From NCBI RefSeq assembly GCF_000687715.1, contig NZ_JHXD01000003.1, positions 124,001-188,000 of the forward strand: 64,000 nt of DNA, given 5' to 3'. The notes under the pieces are model-generated. The model was not told the origin of the DNA. It saw nothing but the letters and a program-made list of their open reading frames with translations, and made no database searches. Of this stretch, positions 19,147 through 27,825 are shown piece by piece. Origin of the DNA: Xylanibacter ruminicola Ga6B6. GTDB lineage: Bacteria > Bacteroidota > Bacteroidia > Bacteroidales > Bacteroidaceae. Numbering within the stretch: position 1 is the stretch's first letter; each line of letters opens with the position of its first letter. The position numbers and the translations under genes were made by a program.

Positions 19147-20651
19147 AGCTTACCTCCTTTCTCCTCCAGGTCTTCTTCTTTTTCCGAGAGGTTGATAAGG
19201 TTATTCAGTATCTGCGTGATGGTGTCGCCGTTTTGCTGGATGTCCTCCACTAACTGGCTCACCGTCTGGGTGCTTGTTTCTTTATCAAAATGACTTAATG
19301 CCGACACATCCTCGTCGATGGCAAACGATGGGGCCAACATCTGGTCGGTCATGTTATGCAGGAAAGCCGTCTTCATTCGGTCGGCCTTCTGGGCTTGCTC
19401 GTACGCAATATGCAACTCTTTACTACGTTCCTGTATGGTTTGGGTTAGTTCGTGCAGCTCGTTGATGTTGGCTGCTACCGAGCGTTGCATCTGCTGGAAG
19501 TGGCCTTGTAGCATACCTATCTCGTCCTTGTTCCGATGGCGTGAGGGTAGGGGCTCGTTATATTGTCCGTGGGCAATGCGATCCGTCAGCTCAGTAAGCA
19601 TCCTGAGTGGCTTTAAGCGGTGACGGATAATCAGACGGGTGTGCAGATACATCAGTACCATGCCCACGATGGCAATGATGATTACAAAGTTGAATAGTGC
19701 ATTGTACTCGCCAAAGATGTCGTTTTCTGAGAATGCTACGCCGATACTCCAGCCAGGATTTGTTATCAAGGTGCGATAGGGCACTTTGGCCATCCTGAAA
19801 GGTTGGTAGAACAGATAGAACTTACGTCCGTCGATATCGAATGGCAGGTAACCTTTATTACCCGACATCATCGTTTTTACAGCCTCCTGAACTGAGATGC
19901 CTGGCAGGTTGAAAGCCTTGATTTTTGAGAGATAGCCTGCTGTGGGATCAACAATAAACGATCCGTCGTTATCTACCAGCGCGCAATAGGAGTTGGGCGA
20001 AGGCCTGGCGGCTGAGATAACGCTTGAAAGCAGTTGTAGTGGCACATGTACGCTGATAACACCTATCGGACTATGATTAGCGTCGAGTATAGGCGCACAG
20101 AACGAGGTGAGTGGTTCTATATCCGATTTCATACCAAGTAGCGGGTTCATCCACATGGCTTTGTTCTTACCTATTGGACGATTAAACCAAATCTGTTCGG
20201 TATAGGGCTTGGTGCCGAAACTGTTGCTGTGAACAATGTTGGATGTGGAGTGATCCTGGTGTGTACTATCGGTACTGTGTGCATATACCATAAACAGGTC
20301 GTGCCCCTTAAAGTATCCGGGCTTAAAGGCGATGACACAGCCCGAGATGTATGGGTTGGTTTCTACAATCTTATGGGCATAGGTGTACATCCGTTCCGGA
20401 TCATCAAACTTCATGTTGAAGTATATATTGCCAGCCGTTTCCTCTACGCTCAGCAGGATATTATCGATGTTGTTGGTGGCGCGATCGAGTGTATAGGTGG
20501 CTCGATTCAGCGCATCATCTTTCATCGAATTGCGCGAATAATGAAGCATGACAAGCAGCGTTACTGTTAACAGCAGTGCCATGGCAAGCACTATCATCAG
20601 ACTGATGCGTAATGGCAAATCACTTTTAATCTTTGCAGTTAGTTTCGACAT
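19143..20651 (-). CDS. Cache-HAMP sensor with degenerate kinase stub (pseudokinase)
   Basis: A 502-residue paralogue of the downstream kinase. It has a membrane helix (about 16-36), a double Cache (about 45-310), a second helix (about 318-337), HAMP, a coiled coil, and then a truncated HisKA-like helix pair. The H-box reads FLHNMTDQM, where the neighbour has FIQNVTHQI: Asp436 (codon 19344-19346) replaces the phospho-accepting His. The HATPase domain is absent. It cannot autophosphorylate but could pair with the downstream kinase through HAMP and the four-helix bundle. The ATG at 20651 is preferred over an upstream extension that lacks a membrane signal and crosses the promoter. Confidence 0.85.
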   Translation of the reverse strand: MSKLTAKIKSDLPLRISLMIVLAMALLLTVTLLVMLHYSRNSMKDDALNRATYTLDRATNNIDNILLSVEETAGNIYFNMKFDDPERMYTYAHKIVETNPYISGCVIAFKPGYFKGHDLFMVYAHSTDSTHQDHSTSNIVHSNSFGTKPYTEQIWFNRPIGKNKAMWMNPLLGMKSDIEPLTSFCAPILDANHSPIGVISVHVPLQLLSSVISAARPSPNSYCALVDNDGSFIVDPTAGYLSKIKAFNLPGISVQEAVKTMMSGNKGYLPFDIDGRKFYLFYQPFRMAKVPYRTLITNPGWSIGVAFSENDIFGEYNALFNFVIIIAIVGMVLMYLHTRLIIRHRLKPLRMLTELTDRIAHGQYNEPLPSRHRNKDEIGMLQGHFQQMQRSVAANINELHELTQTIQERSKELHIAYEQAQKADRMKTAFLHNMTDQMLAPSFAIDEDVSALSHFDKETSTQTVSQLVEDIQQNGDTITQILNNLINLSEKEEDLEEKGGKL

Positions 20652-20690
20652 ACATGCGGTATTGTTAATAGATTGGTATTGCACTCTGTG

Positions 20691-20698
20691 CAAAGGTA
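20691..20698 (-). promoter_or_regulatory. -7 box of the Cache sensor pair
   Basis: TACCTTTG on the minus strand, about 39 bases upstream of the sensor start at 20651. Confidence 0.5.
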
Positions 20699-20750
20699 TG
20701 AAAAATATTATTTCAAACCAAGTTTCCTGTTTATTTTTTTGTTTATTTAG

Positions 20751-20788
20751 TAAAAAGCCCTGCCGCAATATCGTAATTGCAGCAGGGC
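20751..20788 (-). terminator. Terminator of the ATP-grasp/receiver gene
   Basis: Reading the minus strand, GCCCTGC pairs with GCAGGGC, extended inside by GCAAT with ATTGC across one bulge, and is followed by TTTTT. It lies just after the stop at 20796. Confidence 0.8.
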
Positions 20789-20795
20789 CTGTATC

Positions 20796-23786
20796 TCATC
20801 GCAGTACTACGCCAGTTTGTTTCTTACCATCCATCATGATTCTCAGCGGATGGTCGAAGCGCACGTGACGTACGAACTGGGTCTCTTCAACAGCGGGCAT
20901 CTGGTCGAGCAGTTCCTTCTGGAACACCCCGTCGCCCGTATAGGTGTTGATGGTGAAGTAACCCACACCGAACGAGGTGAGGTTCTGGAAGAAGTGCGTG
21001 CCCTGCGAGGGGTCAACACGGTAGTTCTTCAATCCTACCTCAACAATCACCCTTGCTGCTGATATGTGAGGCCATTTTACGGGAATGCCCAGCCAGTAAT
21101 CGCTCGAACCCCAGCGGCCCGGACCAATCAGCACGTAGTTCTTGTCGGCCTGTAGGAACTTGCGGTTTATCTCCTCAATCTCGCAGGCGATGGTAGGATT
21201 GTTTACGGCGGTAAAGTCGTCGTCGGTCTTTACATAAACCACATCCACCACGTCCTCGGAAATACCATGACCCAATGAGTTGTACGAGCGCAGCAAGCAG
21301 TCGCTGTCAGGTATCTGTTGCAGGTCTTCATCCAGCACCTGCTTGGCATCTACGATAGGACGAATCTGTAGCAGGTAGAACTCGCCTGTGCGGTCGTCGT
21401 TCAGGTTGCAGGCAAACTCAATCTCTACAGGGCGCTTCATCTCGTCGGCACCCAGCTTCTGTGCCATCTGTAGCAGCTCTGGTAATGGGAATACATCGTG
21501 CTGCAGCACGCCGCAGAACGAGATTACCTTTCGTCCGCCCTCGTAGATACCATCGCGGATGATGTTATCCGTCGGGTCGTAGGTCGAGGCCAGATAGGTG
21601 AGGGCTCCGTCTTCGGCAGCCTGCTTTACACGTACCTTCTTGATATTAAAGCCGTCGTCAACCTTAAAGTCATCGCCTACATGAGCCATGTCCAAGGCGT
21701 AGAATCGGGTTTGGGTCTCGCTCAGGGCTGTCTCCATCTCCGAAGTCTGCAGTACCTGCTTGGGGTGATAGGGTGATACGCGTAGGGTTTGACCGCCATC
21801 TACGATATATTTTCCTAATCCTACAGCCAGCGATGCAATACCCTCTTCGGCAGTCTCGTCGCCGATAGGGTAGTAGTTCAACGAACGCAGCACACCACTG
21901 AAGTTGGGGTAGTACAGGTCGCCATACTGCTTACCCACTACCTCCTGCAGAATCACAGCCATCTTCTCCTGGTCGATCACGTTCTGCGTGGCCAGCATAT
22001 AGGCCTTCGAGTCCTTATAGTAAACCGAGGCATACACACCCTTGATGGCACAGGCCAGCATGCGTAGCATCTCGTATTTATCATCCAGATAAGGAATCAT
22101 ATAGGTAGAGTAGATACCTGCAAAGGGCTGGTAGTGCGAATCCTCGAGCAACGAACTTGAACGGATGGCGATAGGACTCTTCACTGCATCAAAGAAGGTA
22201 AAGAAGTCGGCTATCAGCGAGTCGGGCAACTGGGCACGCATAAAGTGCTGCAGTATCTCCTCGTCGCTGGCATCGCTCAAGGCTATTGTCCACAGGTTGT
22301 TCTTCTCCATGAACTCGTCGAAGAAGTCGGTACACAATACTACTGTTTTAGGTATCGATACCTTGGCCTGTTCAAACTGGTTCAGCTCTGGGTGGCGCTT
22401 GATGATGTTATCAAGGAATGCCAGACCACGACCTTTACCTCCTAACGAACCTTCACCGATACGGGCAAAGTGGGCATAGCGGTCGAACTTCAGTCGGTCG
22501 AACACGGCTACCACACCAATATTCTTCATCCGGCGGTACTGCACAATGGCATCGAAGATAATCTGTCGGTGGGCATCCACATCCTGCAGCTTATGCCAGG
22601 TAACATGTTTCAAGAAGGCCGAAACGGGGAAGATGGCACGTGCTGTAAGCCAGCGACTCATGTGGTTACGACTTACGTGGTAGAGCATCGAGTCGTAAGG
22701 AATCTTGAAGATGTTGTCCTGCAGTTCCTTCAGCGACGATACACGGAACACCTCTTCCTTGGTTTTTGGATCGCGGAATATAAAGTCGCCAAAACCCATG
22801 TGTTCCTCCATCAGGTGGTGCAGGTCCACATTCATCTTGGTCGAGTTCTTATCAATAAAGTGGAATCCCTCGGCTTCGGCTTTGGCTTTGTTGCCAATCT
22901 CCGAAGAGTCGAGAATCAGGGGCACGTACTCATCGCGTTTGCGAATCTCCCTCAGCAGTTTCAGTCCTGCCTCTGGGTCGCCTTCCTCTACGTGGCTCAA
23001 CCGACCCTCGTGTACTTGCATGGGGAATCGGGTATCACTAATCACGCCTAAGGTGTTCTCGTGATACTTCTCGTACAGCTGCATGGCTTCCTCGTAGGTG
23101 GTAGCCAGTACCACTTTGGGGCGTCCGCGTTTACGCTGGGCTGCAGCATGCGGGTTCAGCGCCTCGGTCGAGAAACGTTTACTCTGAGCCAGAATATAGT
23201 TATAGAGGTTTGGTAGCACGCTCGAGTAGAAGCGGATGTTATCCTCAACCAGCATAATCATCTGTACGCCGGCCTCCTTGATGTCGTGCTCGATGTTCAT
23301 CTTGTCCTCAATCAGCTTGATGATGCTCATAATGAGGTTGGTGTTACCCAACCAGCAGAACACGTAGTCGAACACCGACATATCCTCGTCCTGAATACGT
23401 TTGGTGATACCATGCGAGAAGGGTGTAAGCACCACGCAAGGAATGTTGGGATGCTCGGCCTTGATTTCGCGTGCCACGGTAAAGGCGTCGTTATCCGCAT
23501 TACCAGGCATACAGATTACCAGGTCGATATCCGTGTTGTGTAGCACTTCGTGTGCTTCTTCGGTGGTCGATACCTGTCGGAACGTGGGTGGGTATCGCAT
23601 ACCCAGCTCCATATACTCGTCGAAGATCTTCTCATCTACACGACCGTCGTCTTCGAGCATGAACGCATCGTAGGGATTGGCCACAATCAGCACATTAAAG
23701 ATGCGTCGTGTCATCAGGTTCACGAACGACACATCCTTCAAGTAGAATTTATTCCACTCAGATGGTATCTTGCTTACTTCTTCCAT
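20796..23786 (-). CDS. PEP-synthase-like ATP-grasp protein with N-terminal receiver-like domains
   Basis: A cytoplasmic protein of 996 residues. The N-terminus holds two receiver-like folds. The first (about 25-150) has ICMPGN where the phospho-Asp should be; the second (about 175-335) keeps VISDTRFP, LILDSSE and FIDKNS, so it could be phosphorylated. From about 435 an ATP-grasp domain of the PPDK/PEP-synthase N-terminal type begins (IGEGSLGGKGRGLAFL, later PIAIRSSSLLEDS). It ends soon after that domain, so the swivelling phosphohistidine domain and the PEP-binding barrel of true PEP synthase are missing. It may phosphorylate another carrier; the substrate is unknown. The ATG at 23786 is nine bases from a TATCTTTG box. 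Confidence 0.85.
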   Translation of the reverse strand: MEEVSKIPSEWNKFYLKDVSFVNLMTRRIFNVLIVANPYDAFMLEDDGRVDEKIFDEYMELGMRYPPTFRQVSTTEEAHEVLHNTDIDLVICMPGNADNDAFTVAREIKAEHPNIPCVVLTPFSHGITKRIQDEDMSVFDYVFCWLGNTNLIMSIIKLIEDKMNIEHDIKEAGVQMIMLVEDNIRFYSSVLPNLYNYILAQSKRFSTEALNPHAAAQRKRGRPKVVLATTYEEAMQLYEKYHENTLGVISDTRFPMQVHEGRLSHVEEGDPEAGLKLLREIRKRDEYVPLILDSSEIGNKAKAEAEGFHFIDKNSTKMNVDLHHLMEEHMGFGDFIFRDPKTKEEVFRVSSLKELQDNIFKIPYDSMLYHVSRNHMSRWLTARAIFPVSAFLKHVTWHKLQDVDAHRQIIFDAIVQYRRMKNIGVVAVFDRLKFDRYAHFARIGEGSLGGKGRGLAFLDNIIKRHPELNQFEQAKVSIPKTVVLCTDFFDEFMEKNNLWTIALSDASDEEILQHFMRAQLPDSLIADFFTFFDAVKSPIAIRSSSLLEDSHYQPFAGIYSTYMIPYLDDKYEMLRMLACAIKGVYASVYYKDSKAYMLATQNVIDQEKMAVILQEVVGKQYGDLYYPNFSGVLRSLNYYPIGDETAEEGIASLAVGLGKYIVDGGQTLRVSPYHPKQVLQTSEMETALSETQTRFYALDMAHVGDDFKVDDGFNIKKVRVKQAAEDGALTYLASTYDPTDNIIRDGIYEGGRKVISFCGVLQHDVFPLPELLQMAQKLGADEMKRPVEIEFACNLNDDRTGEFYLLQIRPIVDAKQVLDEDLQQIPDSDCLLRSYNSLGHGISEDVVDVVYVKTDDDFTAVNNPTIACEIEEINRKFLQADKNYVLIGPGRWGSSDYWLGIPVKWPHISAARVIVEVGLKNYRVDPSQGTHFFQNLTSFGVGYFTINTYTGDGVFQKELLDQMPAVEETQFVRHVRFDHPLRIMMDGKKQTGVVLR

Positions 23787-23795
23787 ATTCGGCGA

Positions 23796-23803
23796 CAAAG
23801 ATA
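23796..23803 (-). promoter_or_regulatory. -7 box of the ATP-grasp/receiver gene
   Basis: TATCTTTG on the minus strand, nine bases before the ATG at 23786, with the 22-bp repeat array immediately upstream. Confidence 0.6.
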
Positions 23804-23820
23804 TAAAATTTTCCCCAAAG

Positions 23821-23886
23821 TTCCCACGTTGGGAAAAAATATTTCCCTAACTGGGGAATAAATTTTCCCTAACTGGGAATATCCTC
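23821..23886. repeat. Three-unit 22-bp array, TTCCC-N5-GGGAA
   Basis: Three palindromic units begin at 23821, 23843 and 23865, exactly 22 bp apart. The arms are TTCCC and GGGAA (GGGGAA in unit two), with central five bases ACGTT, TAACT and TAACT. A possible half site TTCCCC lies at 23811. The array fills the gap between the SusR-like gene's stop and the promoter at 23796-23803, the place expected for an operator. A second array with the same period lies at 40476. Confidence 0.8.
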
Positions 23887-23889
23887 GAG

Positions 23890-25527
23890 CTAATAAGTGG
23901 CAATCTTACGTACGTCGTCTTCGAAAGTCTCTTTGTTGAGGGCTTTGGCTTTGAGTTTAGAACGGTAGGTGTAGATGGTGGTGATGCTGGAACGGAGAAT
24001 ATCGGCAATCTCTTGATTGTCGGTAATGTCAAGGCGGATAAGAGCCAGAATGCGTAACTCGGTTGTCAAACGCTTGGCTGTAGCCCCGTCGTTGTCGGTA
24101 ATGAACTGATTCTCAGGTGTAAGTAACTTGTTGACCTCGCTGATAAAGTGGGGGTAGATGTTAAGGAAGGCGGTGTCGAAATGACTATGGAAAGTGCGGA
24201 TACCTGTGTTTACTGGTTCCTTCGTTTTGAGTTCGGCATATAGTTCCTCCAGTTTTCGTTCTCTAGCTAATCGGTTTAACTGTTTCATGCGTTGCTCGGT
24301 GTTTGAAAGCAACATACTGCTGAGTTCCAGAAAACGTCCAATGTATTCCTCTTTAATGCGATTGGCTTCTTTCATCTGCGTGTTAACAGTCTCAATCTCT
24401 TCGGTATGCTTAGCCAGAATCTTGTTCATCTCGATAATCTGCAAACCAGCTGCGTGTTTTTTGCGATACAGACGTAGGGTATAGACGATGATACCTGCAA
24501 GTACCAGCGAGATAAAGGATATGATGGCCAGCAGTAGGTTGGTGCGCTGCTGGGTCTGAGTGCGCTCGGCATCGTACAGTTGCAGAATCTGCGGCGCCAT
24601 GCGTCCTACTTGCATCATGCGGATGCGACTACCATAGAAACGGGCCTCGCTGATGGCTTGTAACAGATAACGGTAGGCATCGTCGTTATTACCGCGGTTC
24701 ATTAGTATCTCTGAAAGTATGCGTAGCGAGTTGTTCTCACGGATGGCGCATCGCTCATCGCTGATGGCGCTGAGCAGAAGATAACGTTCCTGCTGTTGGT
24801 GCATCTCCTTGGTTTGGTAGAAGAAAGCCAGCGTGCTGGTAACAATACTGTAAGCACGCGTACCTTCTTCAAGCTTCAGCAGGTAGTCTTCAAGCATCTG
24901 TATGGCTTTGTTGGTGTCGCCAGCCTCGCAAATGTAGGTAGCCTGATTAAAGATATAATCGTAACTGTCTTTGGGCGCAATCTGTATCACCAGCTGTCGA
25001 TAGTATTGTGCTCGTTGTATATAGTCGTAGAAGTATTCGGTGTTCTGAGCCATTTCCGAACGGTACAGGTTCAGCTCACTTTGTTGGTTGTAAAAGGCTA
25101 TCTTCTGTTGGTCGTTAATCGAGTCAACTGCTACTTCATCCAGCAGTCGGCGGGCACGATCAAAGAGTCCTGTAACAGCCAGAATATGTGCCATACGTAC
25201 GGCGCTGGCTGCAAAACGATTGTGGTTGCCCGATTTGCGCAAGGCTTTCACATTCTTATCTATATAATAGAAAGCAGAGTCGAACTTATAGGCAACATAT
25301 TCGTCGTAGAGTCGTTGGTTCAGGTCGTATTGCTGCTCAGCAGTTAAAGTAATACCTTTAACTCCCTCCTTGATGGCTGCCACGCGGCGTTCCTTATCGG
25401 CTGTTAACTGGTCGTAGTGTTCTATCAAGCTGTCGAGCGTTTGATAGAGCTGTCGGTTACTTGCTTGTTGAGCCCGACTCTCTGTGGTCAGAACCATCAG
25501 AATCAAAATGATGCATTGTCGTATCAT
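23890..25527 (-). CDS. SusR-like membrane TPR/HTH regulator
   Basis: A 545-residue regulator resembling SusR of the Bacteroides starch system (DUF6377-type). It has a signal sequence or first membrane helix (residues 1-19), a periplasmic TPR-like helical region to about 325, a membrane helix near 328-347 (LLLAIISFISLVLAGIIVY), a coiled coil with KEEYIGRFLELS, and a C-terminal LuxR-like HTH (ITDNQEIADILRSSITTIYTYRSKL). It likely senses malto-oligosaccharides in the periplasm and activates the divergent GH97-SusC-SusD operon. The starch-type gene set next door is the main support for that role. The same architecture recurs at 52386-54059. Confidence 0.88.
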   Translation of the reverse strand: MIRQCIILILMVLTTESRAQQASNRQLYQTLDSLIEHYDQLTADKERRVAAIKEGVKGITLTAEQQYDLNQRLYDEYVAYKFDSAFYYIDKNVKALRKSGNHNRFAASAVRMAHILAVTGLFDRARRLLDEVAVDSINDQQKIAFYNQQSELNLYRSEMAQNTEYFYDYIQRAQYYRQLVIQIAPKDSYDYIFNQATYICEAGDTNKAIQMLEDYLLKLEEGTRAYSIVTSTLAFFYQTKEMHQQQERYLLLSAISDERCAIRENNSLRILSEILMNRGNNDDAYRYLLQAISEARFYGSRIRMMQVGRMAPQILQLYDAERTQTQQRTNLLLAIISFISLVLAGIIVYTLRLYRKKHAAGLQIIEMNKILAKHTEEIETVNTQMKEANRIKEEYIGRFLELSSMLLSNTEQRMKQLNRLARERKLEELYAELKTKEPVNTGIRTFHSHFDTAFLNIYPHFISEVNKLLTPENQFITDNDGATAKRLTTELRILALIRLDITDNQEIADILRSSITTIYTYRSKLKAKALNKETFEDDVRKIATY

Positions 25528-25560
25528 AAGTTAGAGTTGTTTGTGTTATGTTGTTGGGCA

Positions 25561-25568
25561 CAAAGATA
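25561..25568 (-). promoter_or_regulatory. -7 box of the SusR-like gene
   Basis: TATCTTTG on the minus strand, 33 bases before the start at 25527. Confidence 0.55.
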
Positions 25569-25631
25569 CGATATCTTTCTGAAATAACCAAATAATATAA
25601 GCCTATTTATGCCAAATTGCGATTGATTTTC

Positions 25632-25702
25632 TTTAGATTTTTGTGATGAGTCTAAATTATAACCAGTTTATTTCCAGATGTTTGCGTTTTTGAGAGTTTA
25701 GA
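25632..25702. promoter_or_regulatory. Weak candidate operator upstream of the starch PUL
   Basis: TTTAGA at 25632 and its complement TCTAAA at 25651 form an inverted pair, and TTTAGA recurs at 25697, all between the SusR-like gene and the GH97 promoter. The region is AT-rich, so chance is a real alternative. Confidence 0.25.
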
Positions 25703-25741
25703 TATTTGTTTGTGGCGCTTGGAGGCGTAGAATGATATCTC

Positions 25742-25749
25742 TATCTTTG
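25742..25749 (+). promoter_or_regulatory. -7 box of the starch PUL operon
   Basis: TATCTTTG lies 18 bases before the GH97 ATG at 25768. A TTG about 20 bases upstream could serve as the -33 element. Confidence 0.55.
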
Positions 25750-25767
25750 CCGAAAAATTTCAAAATT

Positions 25768-27768
25768 ATGCGATTACTGAGGTTTGTTAGATTTGTTATA
25801 TTGGTTAGTTTGGTAATGAATGGTGTTACTAAAAGTAATGCCGGAAACGTAAAGGTAACTTCGCCCGACGGTGCCGTGACGGTTACCGTCGGCGTGAAGA
25901 ATCAACAACCATTTTATATGGTAAACTATGAGGGAAAAGCTGTTGTGGCCCCCTCGCATTTAGGATACCTATTAAATAATGCTGAGTTGGGTGCTAAGAC
26001 AAAGATGGGCAAGGTAGCTCGCTCGCAGAAGGACGAGATTTGGAATCAGCCTTGGGGCGAAAATGATATCACTCATAATCATTACAATGAACTGATGGTA
26101 AATTTCCGCGAACAGTCTGGACAGCCTATGCAAGTGGTGTTCCGTGTGTATAATGATGGCTTCGGTTTCCGTTATATCCTGCCAGATTATAATAAAGGAA
26201 AGGAATTCCAGATTATGGACGAGTTGACCGAGATGACTTTGGCACACGATGCCAAAGCCTGGTCGATACCCACTAACCATACCGAGTATTTCGAAGGAAT
26301 CTACAAGGCCGGAATGCTGAGCCAGAAGGATACTGTATGCACACCACTTACAATAGAGTATGAGAAGGATTTGTATCTGGCCATCCACGAGGCTGCACTC
26401 GAGGATTATGCCAGCATCAATCTCACCCCCCGGAGTGCGGATGGTGGCGCTGTTAGATTACTTACCGCCCTTACACCTTGGCGTAGTGGGGTAAAGGTGT
26501 ATGCCAAGGGGCAGCTTAAGAGTCCCTGGCGTACGATGATTATCAGCAAAACAGCAGGTGGATTGCTCACCTCGAACCTGATGCTGAATCTGAATGAACC
26601 ATCACAAATTAAAGATACATCGTGGATTGAGCCAGGCCGTTATATCGGCATCTGGTGGAGCATCCACAAAAAACAGAACACTTGGGAGATGGGGCCTACC
26701 CATGGTGCTACTACCGAGAACGTGAAACGCTATATGGACTTTGCTGCCCGTCATGGCTTCAGCGGTGTGTTGGCCGAGGGCTGGAATCCTGGTTGGGGAC
26801 AGGGCGAGAAGATTAGCTATCTGGAGTCGTACCCCGATTTTGATATGCACGAAGTAACCCGGTATGGCTTGCAAAAAGGTGTACGATTTATCGGTCATAC
26901 CGAAACCTGGGGTAATGCCTCTCTCCTGGAGAGTCAGATGGAACAGGCTTTCAACTGGTTCGAACGATTGGGCATTCGTGCCGTAAAGACGGGATACGTT
27001 GGACATTACTTTGATGGTAAGGAGTTAGCTAAGTCGCAGTATGGTATCCGTCATTATCGTAAGGTGATAGAGTGTGCTGCCAAGCATCATATCATGATAG
27101 ATAATCACGAGCCAGCTATGCCTACTGGCATACAGCGCACTTGGCCAAACCTGATGACCCAGGAAGGTGTGCGTGGTCAGGAATATAATGCCTGGGGTCG
27201 TCGTGGTGGTAATCCACCATCTCACACCGTTACGCTGCCGTTTACCCGTGGTTTAGCTGGTCCTACCGATTTTACGCCTGCCATCTTTAATTTCTCGGAG
27301 ATTGTGCCAGGCACCCATCCGCACTCTACATTGGCCAAGCAGCTGGGTGAGTTTGTCGTCATCTACAGTCCGTTACAGATGGCAGCCGATGCCATCGAGA
27401 ATTACGAAGGTCAGCCTGCACTCAGCTTTATTGAGAGTTGTCCTACCACATGGAGTCGTACTTTAGTGCCCAACGGTGAGATTGGTAAGTATATCACCAT
27501 CGCCCGTAAGGAGCGTGGCGGCGACAGCTGGTTTATCGGCAGTATTACTAACGAGGAGGCTCGTAGTCTGGAAGTGTCACTCGATTTCCTTGACGAAGGT
27601 GCCACTTATCGTGCTATTATCTACGAGGATGGACCTGAAGCCGACTTTGAGCGTAATCCATACGAGATGACGATACGCCAGATTGCTGTTACTAAAGTCG
27701 ACACCCTGCACCTGCGTCTGGCTCGTAGTGGTGGCGCTGCCGTCAGGATTGAGAAAGCTAAGCAATAA
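25768..27768 (+). CDS. susB: GH97 alpha-glucosidase (SusB-like)
   Basis: A secreted GH97 enzyme that releases glucose from the non-reducing ends of maltooligosaccharides. It has a signal peptide, an N-terminal beta-sandwich (about 30-270), a TIM-barrel with GYVGHYFDGKE, and a C-terminal beta domain. Glutamates of the inverting branch appear to be present in FIGHTETWGN, DNHEPAMP and RGQEYNAWG, consistent with SusB rather than the retaining alpha-galactosidase branch. The 666-residue length fits. The ATG at 25768 starts the signal peptide; the longer frame from 25732 begins before the -7 box. It heads the starch PUL. Confidence 0.93.
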   Translation: MRLLRFVRFVILVSLVMNGVTKSNAGNVKVTSPDGAVTVTVGVKNQQPFYMVNYEGKAVVAPSHLGYLLNNAELGAKTKMGKVARSQKDEIWNQPWGENDITHNHYNELMVNFREQSGQPMQVVFRVYNDGFGFRYILPDYNKGKEFQIMDELTEMTLAHDAKAWSIPTNHTEYFEGIYKAGMLSQKDTVCTPLTIEYEKDLYLAIHEAALEDYASINLTPRSADGGAVRLLTALTPWRSGVKVYAKGQLKSPWRTMIISKTAGGLLTSNLMLNLNEPSQIKDTSWIEPGRYIGIWWSIHKKQNTWEMGPTHGATTENVKRYMDFAARHGFSGVLAEGWNPGWGQGEKISYLESYPDFDMHEVTRYGLQKGVRFIGHTETWGNASLLESQMEQAFNWFERLGIRAVKTGYVGHYFDGKELAKSQYGIRHYRKVIECAAKHHIMIDNHEPAMPTGIQRTWPNLMTQEGVRGQEYNAWGRRGGNPPSHTVTLPFTRGLAGPTDFTPAIFNFSEIVPGTHPHSTLAKQLGEFVVIYSPLQMAADAIENYEGQPALSFIESCPTTWSRTLVPNGEIGKYITIARKERGGDSWFIGSITNEEARSLEVSLDFLDEGATYRAIIYEDGPEADFERNPYEMTIRQIAVTKVDTLHLRLARSGGAAVRIEKAKQ

Positions 27769-27825
27769 AAGGCAAGATATTTTCAACTAAAACTTTTTTT
27801 ATAACTCTAATTTTAACAAAAACCA

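Noticed and set aside
17230..20651. Single kinase gene broken by a frameshift
   Set aside because: Each part has its own start, two membrane helices and a full Cache domain, and they overlap by ATGA, which is normal translational coupling.
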